A DNA stretch of 17,077 nt. Source: Catenibacterium mitsuoka_A (GTDB lineage: Bacteria > Bacillota_I > Bacilli_A > Erysipelotrichales > Coprobacillaceae). Positions 13,371 through 17,077 of this stretch are shown one piece after another (the stretch's first letter is position 1; every line of letters starts with the position of its first letter). The position numbers and the translations under genes were made by a program. The notes beneath the pieces are model-generated. The model saw nothing but the letters and a program-made list of their open reading frames with translations. It was not told where the DNA came from and made no database searches. The stretch is from the NCBI RefSeq assembly GCF_964259225.1, contig NZ_CAXVKN010000054.1; one strand, 5' to 3'.

Positions 13371-16300
13371 ATGAATAAGAAACAGAAAATCGTTTCTACT
13401 ACATTATCTACAGTAACAGCATTATCATCTGTAGGTGCTATCTCTAGTTTGCCCAATAGCGTTTTTAAAAATGTTCAGGCATTAGATGAAAATACAGTAG
13501 AAACAACTCAACAGGTACAACCAACAGTTAGAACAGATTTAGAAAAGGAAGTAGAAGATAAGAACTCTACTGTTATTTCTACTGGAGCTGCATTACAAGG
13601 AGCAGAGTATCAGAAGAACAGTTCAGAGGAAGCATTAAACAATGCGAAAAACAATAAGAAAGAAAATGATGAAAAGCTTACTACTTCACAAAATCAGGTT
13701 GATCAGACTCTTGCGAAAGAAGTAAAAGATAGAGCTCAGGTCGTTTTACAGCTACAGGAAACTTTATCATCACAGAAACAGCAAAAAGAAGCTTTAGATA
13801 AAGCTGTAGAAGAAAAGCAAAATCAATTAAAGGATGCGCAGGACAAATACAACAAAGTGCAAGCTAATTATAATGATTTAGCTGATAAGAATAAGGATGC
13901 TTTAGATAAGTTGAATCAAGCTGAGAAGAATAAGGTTCGATATGAAAAAGACCTTACCAGCCTAAATGATCAGTTGACTACTTTAAATAAAGATATTGAA
14001 ACAGTTACTACAAAACTTAATGAAGAAAAGAAGTCATTAGAAAACAACAAAAATACTCTTAGTCAGTTAAATACAGAAAAACAAAAACTAGAATCACAGT
14101 TAAAAACTTCTAATGATAAGCTTAATTCTTTAAAAGAAGCACTTAATAAACAGCCAACAACTGAAGAAGTAACTCAGTTACAGAAAGACATTAATACTCT
14201 TGAAAAGGATATCAATACTAAGACAACTAAGTTATCTACTTTAGATCAGAAAATTAACAGCTTAACTACTTCAATTGAAGCACAAACTGCAACAGTTAAT
14301 GAAACAACAAAGAAAAAGGATGATCTAACTAAACAGTATGATGCTTTAACTACACAGGTTAATGAAGCAAAAACAAATCTAGATACTGCAAAAACTAACT
14401 ACGATGCAACTAAAAAAGCAGTAGATGACCTCAACAACAATGTAGATACACCAGAACTTGCAAAATTAAAGTCTGAACTCAATCACTTACAAAGTGAACA
14501 GACTGCCTTACAAGCACAAGTGGACGCTACTAGCAGCAAGTTAAAAGCAGCTGAAACTGAATTAGCCAATGCTTATACAAAATATGACAACAACGTTGTC
14601 AACTTCTATAAAGAAGTCTACAACAATACTGGTAATTTAGATGCTTATTATGCTTATACAGAATTAGAAAAGTATGATGGTATAACAGTAGGATCAGCGA
14701 CTATTTATGATAGCAAGAATTACGATAAGACAATGGCTTCATTATCTGATTTAAAGGAAGCACTTAATTATATTAAGATGTGTAACCAGATTAGAGCATA
14801 TGAAGGTGTAGCACCACTTAAAGTCTCTTATTACCTTATGAGTGTATCAGCTATTCAAAACCAGTATTCATCAGTGACCTTAGGTCATTCTCAAAAATAT
14901 CGTGTAGGTGAAAACCTCTACTGGAGTAGTCAAGATAACAATTCTGAAGATTTTCTAGATAAAAATGGTAATTTGGATGTAGATTATTTAGATCGACTTG
15001 GAAGAGATCAAAACTTAGATGCATTCAGTATACAAAGACAAAATCCATTTTATGGCTGGTGGATTAAAGAAAAAGTAAAATACGAACAGACTAAAGATAA
15101 AAATGATGCCGGACATTATTTCAATATTATAGATAGAAATTATACTTTAACAGGATTCAGTCATAACAATCAAAAGCACGATTTAAATATGTATACTTGG
15201 GGGCAAGTATTTGCATCTACAAACAAGATTCCATTAAACAACCTTAATAGAGAAGGAAAAACTACTATCACTGGTCTTACAGTAGATGAATTTGAAAATA
15301 CATTAAATGCCTGGATTTTAAAGAAGGCAAAAGGTGTTCAAATTGAACAGGATAAAGTTGATACTGCAAATGCTGAAGTTGAAAGGGCGACAAATGCACT
15401 CAATGATAACAAGCAGAAAATCAACACAAAACAGACAGAAATCAATAATTATAAGGATAATGTAAATGCACAATTTAAAGCTGCAGAAACATCTTATAAC
15501 AACGCTAAGAGCACATATGATAATCTAGTCAATCAGCAGTCTTCAGTAAAAGCTGAATTAGATACTACTTCTAGTACACTTAACGCACAAAAAGATGCTT
15601 TAACTAAACTAGAAGATCAGTTAAAAGCTGATAAAAAGGAGAAAAATACTTTATCTAAGCAAATCACTGAAGAAAAGGCATTATTAGCTCAAAAGAAAGA
15701 AAAACTTGCAAATGCCACTAAAGATAAAGCTGAACTAGAACAGGCTCTTAAAGATGCGAATGCTGATGTTGATCGTATCACTGCTTTAATTGATGAAAAT
15801 GATAAGAAGATTAAAGCACTTGAGTCAGAAATTAACGCTAATCAACAGAATATCAATGCATATAATGCTGAGTTAAACGCTTTGAACTCTGAAGTTACTA
15901 GTAAAGAAGCTGAAAAAGATGCATTATCTGCCAATATTGATATGTTAAATACTGCAATTAATGCATATAATAAACAGTTAGAAGAATGCAACAAAGCAAA
16001 AGATGCATTAGATGCTGCTAAAAACAATCTTGATAATGTTCAAGCTGAATATGACCAGGCTGTTGAAGACCAAAAAGCTCAAGCTGATGTCGTAGCAAAT
16101 ACTACCAAGAAGCTAGATAATGCAAATGAAAGTCTTTCAAAAGCTCAAAGAGCTACTGCTGATTGGGAAGGTATTAAAGCAGGAGCCAGTGATCATTATG
16201 CACCTTATCATGATGAAGTATTAGATAACTTAATTGATACTGTATTAGTTTATGTAAGTGCGAAAGATGCTGCTGGTTCAATTGAAACTAAACTTGCTGA

Positions 16301-16907
16301 TGCACAGAAGGACTATGATGAAAAGACAAAGAATTATGAAGATGCTTTAAGTGCCTATAATGCGGCTCTTAAGGAATACAATGACGCTAAGGCTGATTTA
16401 GATGCATTTGATGCAAAATATGGTATTGTCACAAAAGATACAATTACTTTACCTAGTGAAATGACTTATACTGGAAAACAAATTAAACCAGAAGTTGTAG
16501 TCAAAGATAGTAAAAGTAATGTTGTTGAACCAAGTGAATATACAATCACTTATGGTGATAATACAGAAGTTGGGGAAGGTAGTGTTACTATTAAATTAAG
16601 TGACGAGCATTATGTTGGTACTATCACTAAAACATTTAAGATTGTCTTAGCCTCTACGGGTAAAGATGACAATACTACTCCACCTGCAGATAAGAAGGAC
16701 GATGTCACAACTACTCCTTCTGATAAGAAAGATAACGTTATTGTAACTCCAACACAAAAGAATGATACAACAACTACAGTAAAGTCTGATAAGACATCTA
16801 CTACTGTAAAAACAGGTGACTCATCACCAATCGTAATCTTTAGTCTTTTATCAATGCTTTCTATGTTCTTCTATACATTATTAAGAAAAAAAGAAAATAA
16901 AAACTAA
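13371..16907 (+). CDS. Large surface protein: coiled coil - CAP domain - coiled coil - Ig-like - sortase anchor
   Basis: This 1178-residue secreted protein has a signal peptide (cleavage likely after VQA37). A long Lys/Asp/Asn-rich coiled coil (about 38-405) precedes a CAP/SCP-like domain (about 460-615). The CAP features are H506 in LGHS, E514 in GENLYW, the Trp-rich YGWWIKEK (E567) and H582 in GHYFNI, consistent with the family's His/Glu site. A second coiled coil (about 651-1016) leads to an Ig-like domain (about 1023-1093; YTGKQIKPEVVV). A Thr/Lys/Asp-rich linker ends in VKTGD (1146-1150), a hydrophobic stretch and RKKENKN, a sortase-type tail with a non-LPxTG motif. ATG 13371 has GGGAGGA 6 nt upstream; an in-frame TTG at 13332 lacks this and overlaps the operator. 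A structural or adhesive role is inferred; ligands are unknown. Confidence 0.85.
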   Translation: MNKKQKIVSTTLSTVTALSSVGAISSLPNSVFKNVQALDENTVETTQQVQPTVRTDLEKEVEDKNSTVISTGAALQGAEYQKNSSEEALNNAKNNKKENDEKLTTSQNQVDQTLAKEVKDRAQVVLQLQETLSSQKQQKEALDKAVEEKQNQLKDAQDKYNKVQANYNDLADKNKDALDKLNQAEKNKVRYEKDLTSLNDQLTTLNKDIETVTTKLNEEKKSLENNKNTLSQLNTEKQKLESQLKTSNDKLNSLKEALNKQPTTEEVTQLQKDINTLEKDINTKTTKLSTLDQKINSLTTSIEAQTATVNETTKKKDDLTKQYDALTTQVNEAKTNLDTAKTNYDATKKAVDDLNNNVDTPELAKLKSELNHLQSEQTALQAQVDATSSKLKAAETELANAYTKYDNNVVNFYKEVYNNTGNLDAYYAYTELEKYDGITVGSATIYDSKNYDKTMASLSDLKEALNYIKMCNQIRAYEGVAPLKVSYYLMSVSAIQNQYSSVTLGHSQKYRVGENLYWSSQDNNSEDFLDKNGNLDVDYLDRLGRDQNLDAFSIQRQNPFYGWWIKEKVKYEQTKDKNDAGHYFNIIDRNYTLTGFSHNNQKHDLNMYTWGQVFASTNKIPLNNLNREGKTTITGLTVDEFENTLNAWILKKAKGVQIEQDKVDTANAEVERATNALNDNKQKINTKQTEINNYKDNVNAQFKAAETSYNNAKSTYDNLVNQQSSVKAELDTTSSTLNAQKDALTKLEDQLKADKKEKNTLSKQITEEKALLAQKKEKLANATKDKAELEQALKDANADVDRITALIDENDKKIKALESEINANQQNINAYNAELNALNSEVTSKEAEKDALSANIDMLNTAINAYNKQLEECNKAKDALDAAKNNLDNVQAEYDQAVEDQKAQADVVANTTKKLDNANESLSKAQRATADWEGIKAGASDHYAPYHDEVLDNLIDTVLVYVSAKDAAGSIETKLADAQKDYDEKTKNYEDALSAYNAALKEYNDAKADLDAFDAKYGIVTKDTITLPSEMTYTGKQIKPEVVVKDSKSNVVEPSEYTITYGDNTEVGEGSVTIKLSDEHYVGTITKTFKIVLASTGKDDNTTPPADKKDDVTTTPSDKKDNVIVTPTQKNDTTTTVKSDKTSTTVKTGDSSPIVIFSLLSMLSMFFYTLLRKKENKN

Positions 16908-16911
16908 TATG

Positions 16912-16950
16912 AAAGGTACCCAGTCGTAATAGCGCTTGGGTACCTTTTTA
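16912..16950 (+). terminator. Terminator of the surface-protein gene
   Basis: An 11-bp stem AAAGGTACCCA/TGGGTACCTTT (16912-16922, 16937-16947) with a 14-nt loop runs into TTTTT. It begins 5 nt after the stop codon. Confidence 0.9.
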
Positions 16951-16960
16951 ACTTATATAT

Positions 16961-16988
16961 AAAATAAAAACCTCGGATCAACCGAGGT
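16961..16988 (-). terminator. Terminator of tRNA-Arg copy 2
   Basis: Identical to the hairpin at 13021-13048: CCTCGG-TTGAT-CCGAGG then TTTTTATTTT on the minus strand. No second tRNA terminator like that at 12980-13014 follows, but the palindromic hairpin at 16912-16950 could serve. Confidence 0.85.
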
Positions 16989-16998
16989 AATTTTTAGA

Positions 16999-17075
16999 TG
17001 GCGTCCACGAGGGGATTCGAACCCATGACCGCACGCTTAGAAGGCGTGTGCTCTATCCAGCTGAGCTACGTAGAC
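16999..17075 (-). tRNA. tRNA-Arg (anticodon TCT), copy 2
   Basis: Base-for-base identical to the tRNA at 13059-13135, including the encoded CCA. Identity with copy 1 ends 1 nt past the mature 5' end; the upstream promoter is outside the window. Confidence 0.97.
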
Positions 17076-17077
17076 AT

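Larger units (their letters stand above)
16961..17076. repeat. Direct repeat copy B: tRNA-Arg plus terminator
   Basis: Second copy of the 116-nt block at 13021-13136, same orientation, 4 mismatches. It bounds the surface-protein gene on the right. Confidence 0.95.

Noticed and set aside
13500..16400. Tandem DNA repeats or CRISPR-like array within the surface gene
   Set aside because: The repetitive look comes from coiled-coil composition (Lys, Asp, Asn, Ala, Leu); no exact repeat unit or spacer pattern is seen.
13137..16960. Integrated mobile element between the tRNA copies
   Set aside because: No integrase, transposase or phage-like gene is present; only the surface-protein gene with its own promoter and terminator, so I call only direct repeats.

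Overview
The window is AT-rich, gene-dense bacterial chromosome. Strong AGGAGG-type ribosome sites, TTGACA/TATAAT promoters (often with a TGn extended -10), a lysine riboswitch, a cre-like site, sortase-type surface anchoring and an rnhC/cvpA/mutS2/uvrC neighbourhood all point to a low-GC Firmicute (Bacillota). Gene content and protein style suit a gut member of the Erysipelotrichia/Coprobacillaceae type (Catenibacterium-like), but that placement is inference.

Layout. 1-860: a perfect 38-bp palindrome and further inverted repeats lie upstream of a hemolysin III/PAQR-like membrane protein gene with its own promoter and terminator. 870-2810: a tight operon of lspA (signal peptidase II), an RluD-type pseudouridine synthase and a dCMP deaminase. 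It converges on rnhC (RNase HIII, minus strand), and two interleaved hairpins serve as terminators for the two directions. 3756-8669: a consensus promoter drives cvpA-like, mutS2 and uvrC, which overlap or nearly touch. 8672-10340: a membrane-anchored VanY/M15B-like protein that has lost its zinc ligands, overlapping a YfcE/YsnB-type phosphodiesterase. 10363-12975: a lysine (L-box) riboswitch with a terminator/antiterminator, then a three-gene amino-acid ABC transporter (lipoprotein, permease, ATPase), so very probably a lysine importer shut off by lysine. 12980-17077: a 1178-residue, signal-peptide-bearing, probably sortase-anchored surface protein (coiled coil, CAP domain, coiled coil, Ig-like domain). 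It is preceded by a cre-like operator and bracketed by two identical minus-strand tRNA-Arg(TCT) genes with the same terminator.

Most of the window is housekeeping. I see no clear new multi-gene system, transposase, phage gene or CRISPR array. The items most worth a second look are the dead-looking M15B protein, an RNase HIII lacking the first Asp of its DE pair, a MutS2 whose Smr domain lacks the LDLR motif, the surface protein bracketed by duplicated tRNAs, and the palindrome at the left edge.
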